Assembly: GCF_016741875.1 (NCBI RefSeq)
Contig: NZ_JAERRF010000009.1
Location: 124,001 to 188,000 of the forward strand
Reading direction: 5' to 3'
Origin: Streptomyces coffeae
Lineage (GTDB): Bacteria; Actinomycetota; Actinomycetes; Streptomycetales; Streptomycetaceae
DNA length: 64,000 nt
Shown: positions 27,883-36,848 of the stretch, piece after piece
Layout: each line of letters starts with the position of its first letter
How positions within the stretch are numbered: the first letter of the stretch is position 1
The notes under the pieces: model-generated
What the model was told of the DNA's origin: nothing
Databases searched by the model: none
Seen by the model: only the letters and a program-made list of their open reading frames with translations
Made by a program: the position numbers and the translations under genes

Positions 27883-28420
27883 CGCCTTTCTCCGGGTCTA
27901 CGCGAACGTGCGCCGGTTCCTGTGGATCAACCTGCTCACCCACGGCCTGCCCGGTGTCGCTCTCGGTGCCGAGCCCGTCGCCCCGGACACGATGCGCCAC
28001 TCGCCCCGGCCTCCCGAGGGGAGCGTGCTGGGTGCCGGCCTGTGGCCGAGGATCCTCGTCATGGGAGCCTTCGTGGCCACGGTGACCCTCGCGGCCGGCG
28101 TCCGGGCCCGGGAAACCGGTCGCCCCTGGCAGTCCAGGATGTTCCTGGTCCTCTGCGCCACGCAGCTCGGCGTGGCGCTCGGCTCCCGGGCTCGCCCGGG
28201 CAGCCTGGCCAACCCGTCTCTGCTGGTCACGGTTGCCATGGCACTGAGCCTCCAGGCAGCCGGTGTCTCTCTGCCCGCCTTGCGGCACCTCCTGGGTACG
28301 GAGCCACTCCCGCCCACCGACCTGGCCATCGCCTGCGCGCACGGCTTCGCACCACGGCGGTGCCGTGGCACCCGGTTCCCCGGCATGCGTACAGGATGCG
28401 AAGAATCCACACTGGCCTGA
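27876..28420 (+). pseudogene. C-terminal remnant of a cation-translocating P-type ATPase
   Basis: The frame matches the end of calcium-type P-type ATPases: RVYANVRRFL, then NLLTHGLPGVALGAEP, GRPWQSRMFL and the last helices through LRHLLGTEPL. In intact relatives the YANIRRFL segment is separated from WxNLLTHG by about 30 residues of membrane helix. Here they are joined directly, so there is an internal deletion as well as loss of the whole catalytic N-terminal part. No start codon or phosphorylation motif is present. It lies right behind the ion channel stop. Confidence 0.7.
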
Positions 28421-28497
28421 AGGAGTACCGGTCGGGGCCGGGGCCAGGCCTTACGGGGCTCTCCCTGAGCACATCGCGACGCTCGAAGGAGACGACC

Positions 28498-28917
28498 ATG
28501 ACCACAGCACGGGAAATCATGCACGTCGGTGCCACCTGCATCCAGGAGAACGAGACGCTGGAAGCCGCGGCGCGCACGATGAATGAGCTGGACGTCGGAG
28601 TCCTCCCGATCTGCGGACCGGACGACCGGCTCCACGGAATCATCACTGACCGCGACATCGTGGTGAAGTGTCTCGCCAAGGGCAAGGACCCCAAGACGAT
28701 GCCCGCGGGCCAGCTCGAGCAGGGCAAGCCCATCACGATTGACGCCGATGCCGACGCCGGCCAAGTCCTCCGGACCATGGAGGAGCACAAGATCCGGCGC
28801 CTGCCGGTCATCGACAACCATCGCCTGGTCGGCATGATCAGCGAAGCGGATCTCGCACGTCGCCTGCCGGATGAGCAGGTGGGCCACTTCGTCGAGGCCG
28901 TCTGCGCGACTGCCTGA
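28498..28917 (+). CDS. CBS-domain protein
   Basis: The 139-residue protein consists of two CBS motifs (Bateman module): residues about 8-65, ending GIITDRDIVVKCLAKG, and about 75-130, ending LVGMISEADLARRLP. Such small stand-alone proteins usually bind adenosyl nucleotides and signal energy state. GAAGGAG precedes the ATG. In actinobacteria they often cluster with genes for hypoxia, dormancy or universal stress, as seems to be the case here (RtcB, archease and PPOX follow on the other strand). Confidence 0.9.
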   Translation: MTTAREIMHVGATCIQENETLEAAARTMNELDVGVLPICGPDDRLHGIITDRDIVVKCLAKGKDPKTMPAGQLEQGKPITIDADADAGQVLRTMEEHKIRRLPVIDNHRLVGMISEADLARRLPDEQVGHFVEAVCATA

Positions 28918-29058
28918 GCACTCGGCCGAGCGCCGGTTCGTCACGGGAAGGCGGCGTGCCGCGACCCGCGGCTCGGGCGATCCGTCCAGACGTGGCCGTT
29001 GGTCGGTGCCATCGTCCCGACGGCACCAACATGGTCCCCGGCGTACCCCCGGTGTTTT

Positions 29059-30483
29059 TCATCCCTTGACGACGCCGAGCGGCACCAGGCGGACGACAAG
29101 CCGGGCCAGTCCCGCGCCCTCGGTGGCGGCGGCCACGGTGTCGATGTCCTTGTAGGCGTCCGGGGTTTCTTCGGCGAGCCCGCGCCAGGAGGACGGTCGG
29201 ACGGCGATGCCGTGGGCCTCCATCTCGCCGCGCAGTTGCTCGCCCCGGACCCGGCGCAGTGCCTGGTGGCGGCTCCATACGCGTCCCGCGCCGTGGCAGG
29301 CGGACAGGAACGCGTCGTTCTCCGGCGTGCCGACCATCACGTACGAGGCTGTGCCCATGGTGCCGGGGACCAGCACGGGCTGCCCGGCCTCGGTGAGGTC
29401 TTCCGGCAGGTTCGGGTGGCCGGGGGGCAGGGCCAGGGTGGCGCCCTTGCGATGCACGCACAGCCGACGCGGTACGCCGTCCACGTCATGGGTCTCGATC
29501 TTGGCGGTGTTGTGGGATACGTCGTACACCAGGTCCAGGCCCACCCCGGCAGCGGTGGCGAACGCGTGGCGCGCGGCCTGGGTGAGCAGCTGCCGGTTGG
29601 CGCGGCCGTAGTTGGCCGCCGCTGCCATCGCTCCCAGATAGTCGCGGCCCGGCGGGGAGACGACCGGGGCGCAGGCCAGCTGCCGGTCCGGGACGGAGAT
29701 GCCGTAGGCGCGCAGCGAGTGGTCCATGACCCGGACGTGGTCGGTGCACACCTGGTGGCCCAGACCGCGTGAGCCACAGTGGATCATCACGCACACCTGG
29801 CCGGGGCGCAGACCGAAGGCGGCCGCGGTGTCCGTGTCGTACACCTCGTCCACGGCCTGCACCTCCAGGAAGTGGTTGCCCGCGCCCAGGCTGCCCACCT
29901 GCTGGAGCCCCCGGTCCACGGCCCGCTGCCCGACCTGCGACGGATCGGCCTCCGGAAGCGCTCCGTGGTCCTCGCAGCGCACCAGGTCGCGTGGCACGCC
30001 GTGACCGCGTTCGACCGCGTACTCGGCACCGCCGGTCAGCAGCTTCTCCATCTGCGAGCGTCCGGCCAGCTTCCACAGGCCGCCGCGTCCCACGCCGCGT
30101 GGGATGGTGTCCCCGAGGATGTCCATGAGCGTCCGCAGCCGGGGGGAGAACCGTCCGCGGTCGGTGTCGGCGGCGAGCAGGCGTACACCGCAGGAAATGT
30201 CGAATCCGACGCCGCCGGGCGAGATCACTCCGCCGGCGTCGACGTCAGTGGCCGCCACGCCTCCGATCGGGAAGCCGTACCCCCAGTGCACATCGGGCAT
30301 GGCGTACGAGGCGCGGACGATACCGGGCAGGGCCGCTACGTTCGCGACCTGCTCCAGAGCCATGTCCCCGGCCGCTTGCGGCAGAAGCTCCCGGGTCGCG
30401 AAGACGACCCCGGGCACCCGCATCACACCCCGCCGCTCGATACGGAAGCGGAAGGGGGTCTGCTCCACCGGCGTGATGTCCAT
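29059..30483 (-). CDS. rtcB: RtcB-type RNA ligase
   Basis: The 474-residue RtcB protein joins RNA 2',3'-cyclic phosphate or 3'-phosphate ends to 5'-OH ends using GTP and manganese. Conserved active-site blocks are present: DISCGVRL (metal Cys), SLGAGNHFLEV, MIHCGSRGLGHQ, DVSHNTAK, CVHRKGAT and the guanylylated histidine in CHGAGR. The ATG at 30483 has GAGAGGG in front and the protein begins MDITPVEQTPFRF; the open frame further upstream lacks homology. It is the last gene of a minus-strand unit that starts with archease at 31567, with a decayed PCMT gene between them. Confidence 0.95.
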   Translation of the reverse strand: MDITPVEQTPFRFRIERRGVMRVPGVVFATRELLPQAAGDMALEQVANVAALPGIVRASYAMPDVHWGYGFPIGGVAATDVDAGGVISPGGVGFDISCGVRLLAADTDRGRFSPRLRTLMDILGDTIPRGVGRGGLWKLAGRSQMEKLLTGGAEYAVERGHGVPRDLVRCEDHGALPEADPSQVGQRAVDRGLQQVGSLGAGNHFLEVQAVDEVYDTDTAAAFGLRPGQVCVMIHCGSRGLGHQVCTDHVRVMDHSLRAYGISVPDRQLACAPVVSPPGRDYLGAMAAAANYGRANRQLLTQAARHAFATAAGVGLDLVYDVSHNTAKIETHDVDGVPRRLCVHRKGATLALPPGHPNLPEDLTEAGQPVLVPGTMGTASYVMVGTPENDAFLSACHGAGRVWSRHQALRRVRGEQLRGEMEAHGIAVRPSSWRGLAEETPDAYKDIDTVAAATEGAGLARLVVRLVPLGVVKG

Positions 30484-30756
30484 GCCCGTCACCCTCTCTC
30501 CGGGGCTCTCCCGCCAACGCGCCACCGCCCGCCCACACCGTTCCCGGGGCGAGCCAGCACGCCTGCGCTGCACCGGCTGCCTCCTCCGGGCCACAGGTGG
30601 TGCATGACACGGATACCCGGAGTGGTCAGGAGATTCAGGAAGTGGGGGAATCGTGAGCGGCCGCCGCTTCGAAGGCGCGACCGTGGGAAGAGGCTTGCTG
30701 CCCGCGCATACTCCTCGGTACGGACTCCTCGATGTCCCAGCCCCGTGGCATCCATG

Positions 30757-31119
30757 CTATTGCGGATGGAAGCCGGCTGCCGGAACACCAGCGGTCCGGC
30801 GCGGTCGGCAGGGCTCAGCAGGGGAAGCCGTAGCGTCCTCGCAAGCGGACGAGACGAAATAGGCGGGGGTGAGTATCCGCCGACGCTTCAGCCCCGCCGC
30901 GGTGCGCAGCAAGGACACGACCTGGTCCTGGCCACCCGGCCCGACGGGCTGTACGAGGCGACCACCGGAGCCCAGTTCTCCGGTCAGCGGCGCAGGGACC
31001 TCCGGGAACGCGGCGGACACGATGACCGCGTCATACGGAGCGCGGTCCGGCACGCCGCCGCTGCCGAGCCCGGTACCGATCTCAAGGACGTGTTCATCCG
31101 GGTGGATGGGCGGATTCGG
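30757..31119 (-). pseudogene. Internally deleted protein-L-isoaspartate O-methyltransferase (PCMT)
   Basis: In one frame the sequence reads HPDEHVLEIGTGLG, the SAM-binding motif I of PCMT. It is followed almost at once by APYDAVIVSAAFPEVP and GGRLVQPVGPGGQDQVV, the C-terminal third of the same family. Intact PCMTs have roughly 50-60 residues between motif I and the APYDAIIV strand, so the middle of the fold is missing, as is the N-terminus with its start. It lies between archease and rtcB in the same orientation and was probably once an operon member. Confidence 0.7.
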
Positions 31120-31132
31120 CCATCGCCAAGGC

Positions 31133-31567
31133 TCACACGTCGAGCGTCACCGAGCACGTCCAGCCCTCCGGCCCGCGGATGAAGGCCAGGTTGTGCCACG
31201 TGACGGCCTTCGGCGCGGCCCCCGTCACCGGAAGCGCCCCGGCATCAGCCATGTGAAGGCCGCACCGCAAGCCGCCAGTGACGGGCGTCAGTTCCACGTC
31301 GACCGGGACCTCACCTTCGGTGTCGAGCCAGTACACGACCTCTTCCAGCAGGGCGACCAGTACGTCCTCGTCCCGGTCCGCCCCCACCACCACGTCCCGC
31401 CTGCGGACACCGGCTGCCCCTGCCAGGTCCAGGAACGACTCGCAGACACCCCGCACCGCCTGCGCCAGGCACTCCTCGCGCGTGGGGGCCCATGCCTCCA
31501 CCCGCAGGTCCGCGGTGTGCGGCACACTGCGATGCCCGGCGCGCCGCGCGGATCTCTCCGGCCTCAT
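31133..31567 (-). CDS. Archease
   Basis: The 144-residue archease is the activator of RtcB ligases, accelerating guanylylation and widening nucleotide use. Visible family marks are HTADLRVEAWAPT near the N-terminus, FLDLAGAAGV, LLEEVVYWLDTEGEVPV in the centre and KAVTWHNLAF near the end. I chose the ATG at 31567 because the family similarity begins about 15 residues later; an in-frame ATG at 31591 is possible. The partnership with rtcB, 650 nt downstream on the same strand, supports the call. Confidence 0.88.
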   Translation of the reverse strand: MRPERSARRAGHRSVPHTADLRVEAWAPTREECLAQAVRGVCESFLDLAGAAGVRRRDVVVGADRDEDVLVALLEEVVYWLDTEGEVPVDVELTPVTGGLRCGLHMADAGALPVTGAAPKAVTWHNLAFIRGPEGWTCSVTLDV

Positions 31568-31699
31568 CACCCCTGCTTTCCCCTCACGCATCCACACGAA
31601 CGGTCCGTGCCTCCATCGTCGTGCTGCGGGCTCGTACACGCGCGTCGGCCTCGTTGGCGGGCCAGGCACCGGGAGTGGGATGGCGCTCGGGTGTGCCGG

Positions 31700-32146
31700 T
31701 CAGGGAGCGGGGACGGGGCCGCCGGGTCGGAATCGCTCCACCCCGACGATGTGCCGCACCTTGACCGGGCTCACGATCACCGCGACCCGCTGCTCTCCCG
31801 GCATGATCCACTCGAAGCGCTCGCTGCCCAGATACTTGCGGGCCAGCCGGTCCATCCGGTGGTGCGCCTCCTCGCCCTCGATGAAGCGGGTCACCACACC
31901 ACTGATCTGCACGCGGTCGAAGGGATCGGTGGCGTCCGCGTGCGAGAGGTAGACGCGGGGGTCACGGCGGAGGTTTTCCTCCTTCACCCGGCCCACCGAG
32001 GTGTTGAACATCAGCTCCCCCTCTCCCTCCAGATCCACCCACATCGGGCTGACCTGTGGTGCTCCATCGGCGAACACGGTGCCGACGTACCAGATTGTGG
32101 GGGCTTGCAGCCGGGCGCGGACGGCTTCGTCGAAAGTCGCAGTCAT
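31700..32146 (-). CDS. PPOX-class (pyridoxamine 5'-phosphate oxidase-like) flavin/F420-dependent protein
   Basis: The 148-residue protein has a split-barrel flavin-binding fold. Recognisable strands are TIWYVGTVFADGAPQVSPMW, LMFNTSVGRVKEENLRRDP and VQISGVVTRF, matching PPOX-class F420-dependent oxidoreductases of actinobacteria. Whether it binds FMN, F420 or heme is not decidable here. It stands alone on the minus strand between archease and the acyl-CoA ligase, and members often occur in dormancy-type loci. Confidence 0.85.
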   Translation of the reverse strand: MTATFDEAVRARLQAPTIWYVGTVFADGAPQVSPMWVDLEGEGELMFNTSVGRVKEENLRRDPRVYLSHADATDPFDRVQISGVVTRFIEGEEAHHRMDRLARKYLGSERFEWIMPGEQRVAVIVSPVKVRHIVGVERFRPGGPVPAP

Positions 32147-32355
32147 CCCGGGAGGCTACCAACCATGATCGACGTGACGGCTCGGGAGGAGCAGCGCTCC
32201 ATCCTGCGACCGGCGCGCGCCGCACAGGCGTGCGTGTGCCGGTCGCCGACTGGCCGCGGCCATACCGGCCGACGAGTTCGTCAGCTGCCACCGTCGCGTC
32301 CGAGTCACCGTCCGGATCCGTGCCGGCACGGTGACGGGCGGCGTGGCTCGTGGCT

Positions 32356-33942
32356 TCAGGATGCGGAGTGCCGCGCCTCGGGGACATCCCGCAGTTCCCT
32401 CTTGAGGATCTTCCCGGTGGCGTTCACGGGCAGGGAGTCGAGGAACTCCACCAGCCGGGGGTACTTGTAGCCCGCCATCTCCTCCTTGCACCAGGCGATC
32501 AGTTTGTCCTCGGTGAGGGCGGCGCCGGGGTTGAGGACGACGCAGGCCTTGACCTCCTCGCCGTGGCTCGAGTGGGGCACGGCGATGACGGCGGCCATGC
32601 TCACCGCCGGGTGGGTGTGCAGCACTTCCTCGATCTCCCGCGGGTACACGTTGAACCCACCGCGGATGATCACGTCCTTCGCGCGGTCGACGATGTAGAG
32701 CCAGCCGTCCTCGTCGCGGCGCGCAAGGTCACCGGTGCGGAACCAGCCGTTACGCATGACCTCGGCGGTGGCCTCGGGGCGGGCGTGGTAGCCCTTCATG
32801 ACGTTGTGTCCCCGGATGGCGATCTCGCCGACCACATCGGCGCCCTGAACCGGCGTCCAGTCCTCGCCGACCAGCTCCACCTCCACGCCCCAGACGGGTC
32901 GTCCGATCGAGCCGGGGCGCGGCACCTCGCCGACCGGAGCGAAGGTGGCGACGGGGCTGGTCTCGGACAGTCCGTACCCCTCCTGGATGGTGACTCCGAA
33001 ACGCTCGGCGAAGCGGCGGTGGATCTCCAGCGGCAGCGCGGCGCCCCCCGCGGCCGCTATCCGCAGGTTCTTGGCAATCTGCGGCAACCCGATGCCGGAG
33101 GAGGCGCCCGATGCCTCCTCGCCGAGCAGTGCCCAGTACATGGTGGGCACACCGGCAAAGAAGGTGACTCGGTGGCGCTGCATGAGCGCGAGAGCGGCCG
33201 CGGCGTCGAAGCGCGGTTGCAGCACGAGCGTTGAGCGGCCGGCCAGCCCGGCGTTCATCTGCACGGTCTGGCCGAAGGAGTGGAACAGCGGCAGGGCGAC
33301 GAGGTGGACGTCGTGCTCGACCTCGCCGAACAGCTTGTGACAGGTGAGGGCGTTGAGCGTCATGTTGGCGTGGGTGAGCTCCGCGCCCTTGGGACGGCCG
33401 GTGGTGCCGGACGTGTAGAGGATGACCGCGGTGTCGCCCGCCTCGGTGGGGAGGGTGTCGAACTCCGCGTCCTGATCGGCGAGGGCCGTGGTCAGCGTCT
33501 GTGCGCCCTCGATCGGGGAGTCGTCGGTGGGCCGGGCGGTCATCACGAAGAAGTGCTCGCAGCTCTCGGTGTCGCCGAAGCCGGCCCAGCCCTCCTGCCC
33601 GAGCGGCAGTTCGGGCGTGCCCTCGAAGCAGAAGTAGGCCTTCGCGCCGGAGTCGGCCAGGTGGTAGGCGATCTCGCGGCTCTTGAGCAGCACGTTGAGC
33701 GGGACGACGACCGCACCGGCCTTGAGGATGCCGTAGTAGACGACGGGGAACCAGGGCAGGTTCGGACAGGAGAGCGCGACCTTGTCGCCGGCCTCGATGC
33801 CCCGTGAGCGGAGCAGGTTCGCCACCTGCCGTGCGGCGCGATCCAGTTGGGCGTACGTCAGCTGCTGGTCGCCGAAAACCACCGCGGTGCGGTCGGGCAC
33901 GGCGCGTGCGCTGTCTTCGAGCATGGTGACGAGGTTGAGCAT
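32356..33942 (-). CDS. Fatty acid / carboxylic acid CoA ligase
   Basis: A complete 528-residue ANL-superfamily acyl-CoA synthetase. It has the AMP-binding motif ILYTSGTTGRPKG, EGYGLSETSP, GWFRTGDLARRDEDGW, a hinge GGFNVYPREIEE and the C-terminal catalytic lysine in NATGKILKREL. It activates a carboxylic acid as the adenylate and passes it to CoA. A perfect GGAGG site precedes the ATG. It is the last gene of a minus-strand run from the SDR at 38650, and may activate an acid produced by the upstream enzymes. The chain type cannot be read. Confidence 0.9.
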   Translation of the reverse strand: MLNLVTMLEDSARAVPDRTAVVFGDQQLTYAQLDRAARQVANLLRSRGIEAGDKVALSCPNLPWFPVVYYGILKAGAVVVPLNVLLKSREIAYHLADSGAKAYFCFEGTPELPLGQEGWAGFGDTESCEHFFVMTARPTDDSPIEGAQTLTTALADQDAEFDTLPTEAGDTAVILYTSGTTGRPKGAELTHANMTLNALTCHKLFGEVEHDVHLVALPLFHSFGQTVQMNAGLAGRSTLVLQPRFDAAAALALMQRHRVTFFAGVPTMYWALLGEEASGASSGIGLPQIAKNLRIAAAGGAALPLEIHRRFAERFGVTIQEGYGLSETSPVATFAPVGEVPRPGSIGRPVWGVEVELVGEDWTPVQGADVVGEIAIRGHNVMKGYHARPEATAEVMRNGWFRTGDLARRDEDGWLYIVDRAKDVIIRGGFNVYPREIEEVLHTHPAVSMAAVIAVPHSSHGEEVKACVVLNPGAALTEDKLIAWCKEEMAGYKYPRLVEFLDSLPVNATGKILKRELRDVPEARHSAS

Positions 33943-33984
33943 CGGACCTCCGTAAGGGGTGGGTGGGCCGGAGGGCGGCCGGGT

Positions 33985-35325
33985 TCAGAGGGTCGCGGCC
34001 GGCTGGGCGCGGTCGGCCTGACGGCGCAGGTCCTCGGCGTAGGTCCGTGAGGCGTACCAGAGGACCGCGGCGGCTCCGGCGCAACACAGGGGCGTAACGG
34101 CGAGTGCCGCGGGCAGCCCGTGGTTGTCCGAGAGCCAGCCGGTGAGCAGCGGTCCCACGGCCAGCCCGAAGAGGTTGTTGACCAGGGCGACCATGCCGAT
34201 GGCGCTGGCGCGCACGCCGGGGTCCACCACATCGATGACCACCGCGGGGACCGGTCCGACCGCGGACGCCACGCAGAAGGCGCCGGCGACGATCAGGGAC
34301 AGTTGCAGGGGCCCCGCCGGCACCCAGGCGAAGGCAGGGGTCAGCAGGGCGAGAGCGAGCAGGGCGAGCACGGCAGGGAGCAGCAGCTTGTTGCGGCTGC
34401 GGACGGCGCCCGCGCGGTCCGCCAGGTTGCCGAGCACGACCGTCCCCAGCGCGCTCGCGATGATCGCCACCGCGGCGACCGCGCCCGCCCGGGTGTGGGT
34501 GTAACCGTACGCCTGCGCCAGGTAGCTGGGCAGCCAGGCGAACAGGGTGGAGAGCACCACGAGTTGCAGCGCGCCACCGAGGTAGGTGGCTACGGCGGTA
34601 CGCGAGCGGAAGAGTTCCGCGGTGACGGCGCGCAGACCGACCGGCGGGGCAGCTCCGTCCCCGGCGTCCGCGCCGGTTGCCCGGGCCCGCGACGGCGCGT
34701 GGGGGTCGCGCACCCGCAGAAACATCAGCGCGAGCAGCAGACCGGGGGCGGCGAACACGGCGAGCGTCATCCGCCAGCTGAAGTGGCTCATCATCAGGCT
34801 GCCGCAGACGACCCCGATCACGGCGCCGAGCGGCCCCGCGGCCTGGAGTGCACCGATGATCGTGGCCCGCAGCCGCTGCGGGAACATGCCCGCGAGCAAG
34901 GCACCGCCTGCCGGGCCGTACCCCGCCTCGCCGACTCCCAGTGCTGCCCGGGCGGCGAAGAGCTGGGCGTAGCTGGTGCTGACAGCGCAGCCGAGCGCGG
35001 CGAGACTCCAGACCGACCCCATGAGGCTGATGGACTTCACCCGGCTCCAGCGGTCCGCCAGCCGCGCAAGCGGGAGCGCGCCGAGGGCAACGGTCACCGA
35101 GACCACGGAGACCAGGGCGCCCAACTGGGTGTCCGAGAGATCCCATTCGGACTTCAGGTAGGGAAAGGCGGAGACGATGATCTGACGGTCGATGAAGTCC
35201 GTGAGCGCCAGCGCGAAGGCGAGCGTGAAGACGTACCACGCGTAACGCCGGGAGACCGGCGGCGTCGACGGGCCGGATGCCTCGACGTCCGGATCCGGTT
35301 CCTGGTGGAGCGATGGCGTACCCAT
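33985..35325 (-). CDS. MFS transporter (spinster-like)
   Basis: The 446-residue protein has 12 predicted helices. Family marks are LTDFIDRQIIVSAFPYLKSEW in the first helix and loop, LARLADRWSRVKSI as the motif-A loop after helix 2, and ALGVGEAGYGPAGGALL in helix 4. The latter two resemble spinster-type and aromatic-acid MFS proteins. GGAGGT precedes the ATG. The position among catabolic-looking genes suggests uptake of the compound they degrade. Confidence 0.88.
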   Translation of the reverse strand: MGTPSLHQEPDPDVEASGPSTPPVSRRYAWYVFTLAFALALTDFIDRQIIVSAFPYLKSEWDLSDTQLGALVSVVSVTVALGALPLARLADRWSRVKSISLMGSVWSLAALGCAVSTSYAQLFAARAALGVGEAGYGPAGGALLAGMFPQRLRATIIGALQAAGPLGAVIGVVCGSLMMSHFSWRMTLAVFAAPGLLLALMFLRVRDPHAPSRARATGADAGDGAAPPVGLRAVTAELFRSRTAVATYLGGALQLVVLSTLFAWLPSYLAQAYGYTHTRAGAVAAVAIIASALGTVVLGNLADRAGAVRSRNKLLLPAVLALLALALLTPAFAWVPAGPLQLSLIVAGAFCVASAVGPVPAVVIDVVDPGVRASAIGMVALVNNLFGLAVGPLLTGWLSDNHGLPAALAVTPLCCAGAAAVLWYASRTYAEDLRRQADRAQPAATL

Positions 35326-35481
35326 GGGGGACCTCCGTGAGGTGTGGCGTGGCCCCGGAGGGCCCGATGCGGTTGCCGGGTCTGCCGCAGCTGTTGTGTC
35401 CCTGGGGCGGTCGGCCCCTCCGGGGCCATGAGGGTGCGGGGCCGGGGGTGTGCGCGGCGCAGCGCCCCGGCCGCGCGTGGG

Positions 35482-36810
35482 TCAGCCGACGCGGCGGATG
35501 CCGGGCATGCGCCAGGTGCCGTCGAGGGCCTCCGGCCGGGGGAGGTACAGGCGCATGATGAGGTTGAAGGATCCCTCCGGCGCGGGCAGCCAGTTGGCCT
35601 GCCGGGCCTCGCCCGGGGAGTCGTGCTGGATCAGCAGCGTCAGGGAGCCGTCGGGGTTGAACTCCAGGGCGTCCCGGTCTCCGATGGCGTACCGGTTCAG
35701 CGGGTTGTCCACGAAGAACTGCCGGTCGTTGTACAGGGTCAGCGACCAGAAGGCGCCGACCGGGGGCAGCACGTCGGCCTCGAAGTGCAGGGTGTAGGCG
35801 TTGCTGCCATGGAGCGGCCGGCCGTCGGCGTCCACCCGGCTCAGCGGGTAGAGCGCGTCCGCCGCGAGGTTGGCGCCCAGGCCGACCCAGGCGACCGAGG
35901 CCCGGTGCAGGTAGTCGGTGCCGTACTCGCCGAGGTCGTAGGCGGTCAGCCAGCCGTTGCGGAATTCGGCGCGCGGCGCGCGACCTGCCTCCACGACCAG
36001 CGCCAGTCCGGCCGCCGCACCGCGGGCGATGTCTTTCCGGTCCTGCGGGGTGAGAGCGTCCCAGTCGAACGGCCGGCCGGGGATGACGCCGAGCCGCTCC
36101 AGCGCCTTCATCATCGGGGCGTCGTCGGGCCGCCCGGGGTTGGCCGCCAGCACATGGGCGGTCATGGCGAAGAAGGTGGCGGGGTCGAGGGCGGCGACCT
36201 GGTCGACCGGCGCAGTGGCCAGGTCCACCGGCCCGGGCCCGTGCTCCGCGGAGGGGCCAGTGGCGCCGTCGAACGGCGTCAGCCGGTAGCCGGCCTGGAC
36301 GGCGTGGACGGCCGGGTAGTCGGCCACACCGTTGGCCTGCGTCCGCCCGATGATCCAGACGGTGGAGGTAGGGGCGTCCATGCGCTGCACGCCGACCGGC
36401 AGTTGTCCGTCCCAGCCCGGGCCGACCAGGGCGAACTCGCCCGTCCCGTTGCCGGTGGTGCGGGTGCCGGGGCAGGCGAAGACGTTGGTCCAGGCATCGA
36501 GCATCTCCAGCAGGTAGTAGCGGCTGCCTGTCTCGGGGACGGAGAGCAGCACAGGGCCCGAGGACAGGTCCAGCCAGGCCGTCGAGTACAGGGTGTCGGC
36601 ATTGGGGCTGACGACCGCCTCGAAGGAGGCGTCCGGGGCCACCGGTATGTGGGCGAAGGTGTTCACCGGTGCGCAGCCGGGGCCGGTGGCTCCCGGGGCG
36701 ACGAACTGCCGCTTCGTCAGTTCCATGAGGATCAGCGGGTAGGCGAAGACGTATGCCTCGGCGGCCAGTGCGGCGAGTTCCGTGGTGGTCTCGCTCTTCA
36801 CGTCGGTCAT
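35482..36810 (-). CDS. DUF1254/DUF1214 domain protein
   Basis: The 442-residue protein has the paired DUF1254 (about 10-130; AYVFAYPLILMELT, SPNADTLYSTAWLDLS, YLLEMLDAWTNVF) and DUF1214 (about 320-430; YTLHFEADVLPPVGAFWSLT, YNDRQFFVDNPLNRY) domains. The biochemical role of the family is not established; members often sit in catabolic operons. I chose the ATG at 36810, with GGAG seven bases upstream, over an in-frame ATG four codons earlier. No signal peptide is visible. Confidence 0.85.
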   Translation of the reverse strand: MTDVKSETTTELAALAAEAYVFAYPLILMELTKRQFVAPGATGPGCAPVNTFAHIPVAPDASFEAVVSPNADTLYSTAWLDLSSGPVLLSVPETGSRYYLLEMLDAWTNVFACPGTRTTGNGTGEFALVGPGWDGQLPVGVQRMDAPTSTVWIIGRTQANGVADYPAVHAVQAGYRLTPFDGATGPSAEHGPGPVDLATAPVDQVAALDPATFFAMTAHVLAANPGRPDDAPMMKALERLGVIPGRPFDWDALTPQDRKDIARGAAAGLALVVEAGRAPRAEFRNGWLTAYDLGEYGTDYLHRASVAWVGLGANLAADALYPLSRVDADGRPLHGSNAYTLHFEADVLPPVGAFWSLTLYNDRQFFVDNPLNRYAIGDRDALEFNPDGSLTLLIQHDSPGEARQANWLPAPEGSFNLIMRLYLPRPEALDGTWRMPGIRRVG

Positions 36811-36848
36811 GGAGCTCTCCATGTAGAGGGAGGACGGGGAATCGGTGG

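Noticed and set aside
28436..28470. GGGGCC/GGCC-rich stretch upstream of the CBS gene as a possible DevR-type box
   Set aside because: The match to the known DevR palindrome is poor and this kind of GC repeat is common by chance.
32750..35239. 829-codon minus-strand frame across the ligase and MFS genes
   Set aside because: It overlaps two well-supported genes in another frame on the same strand and its translation has no recognisable domain.
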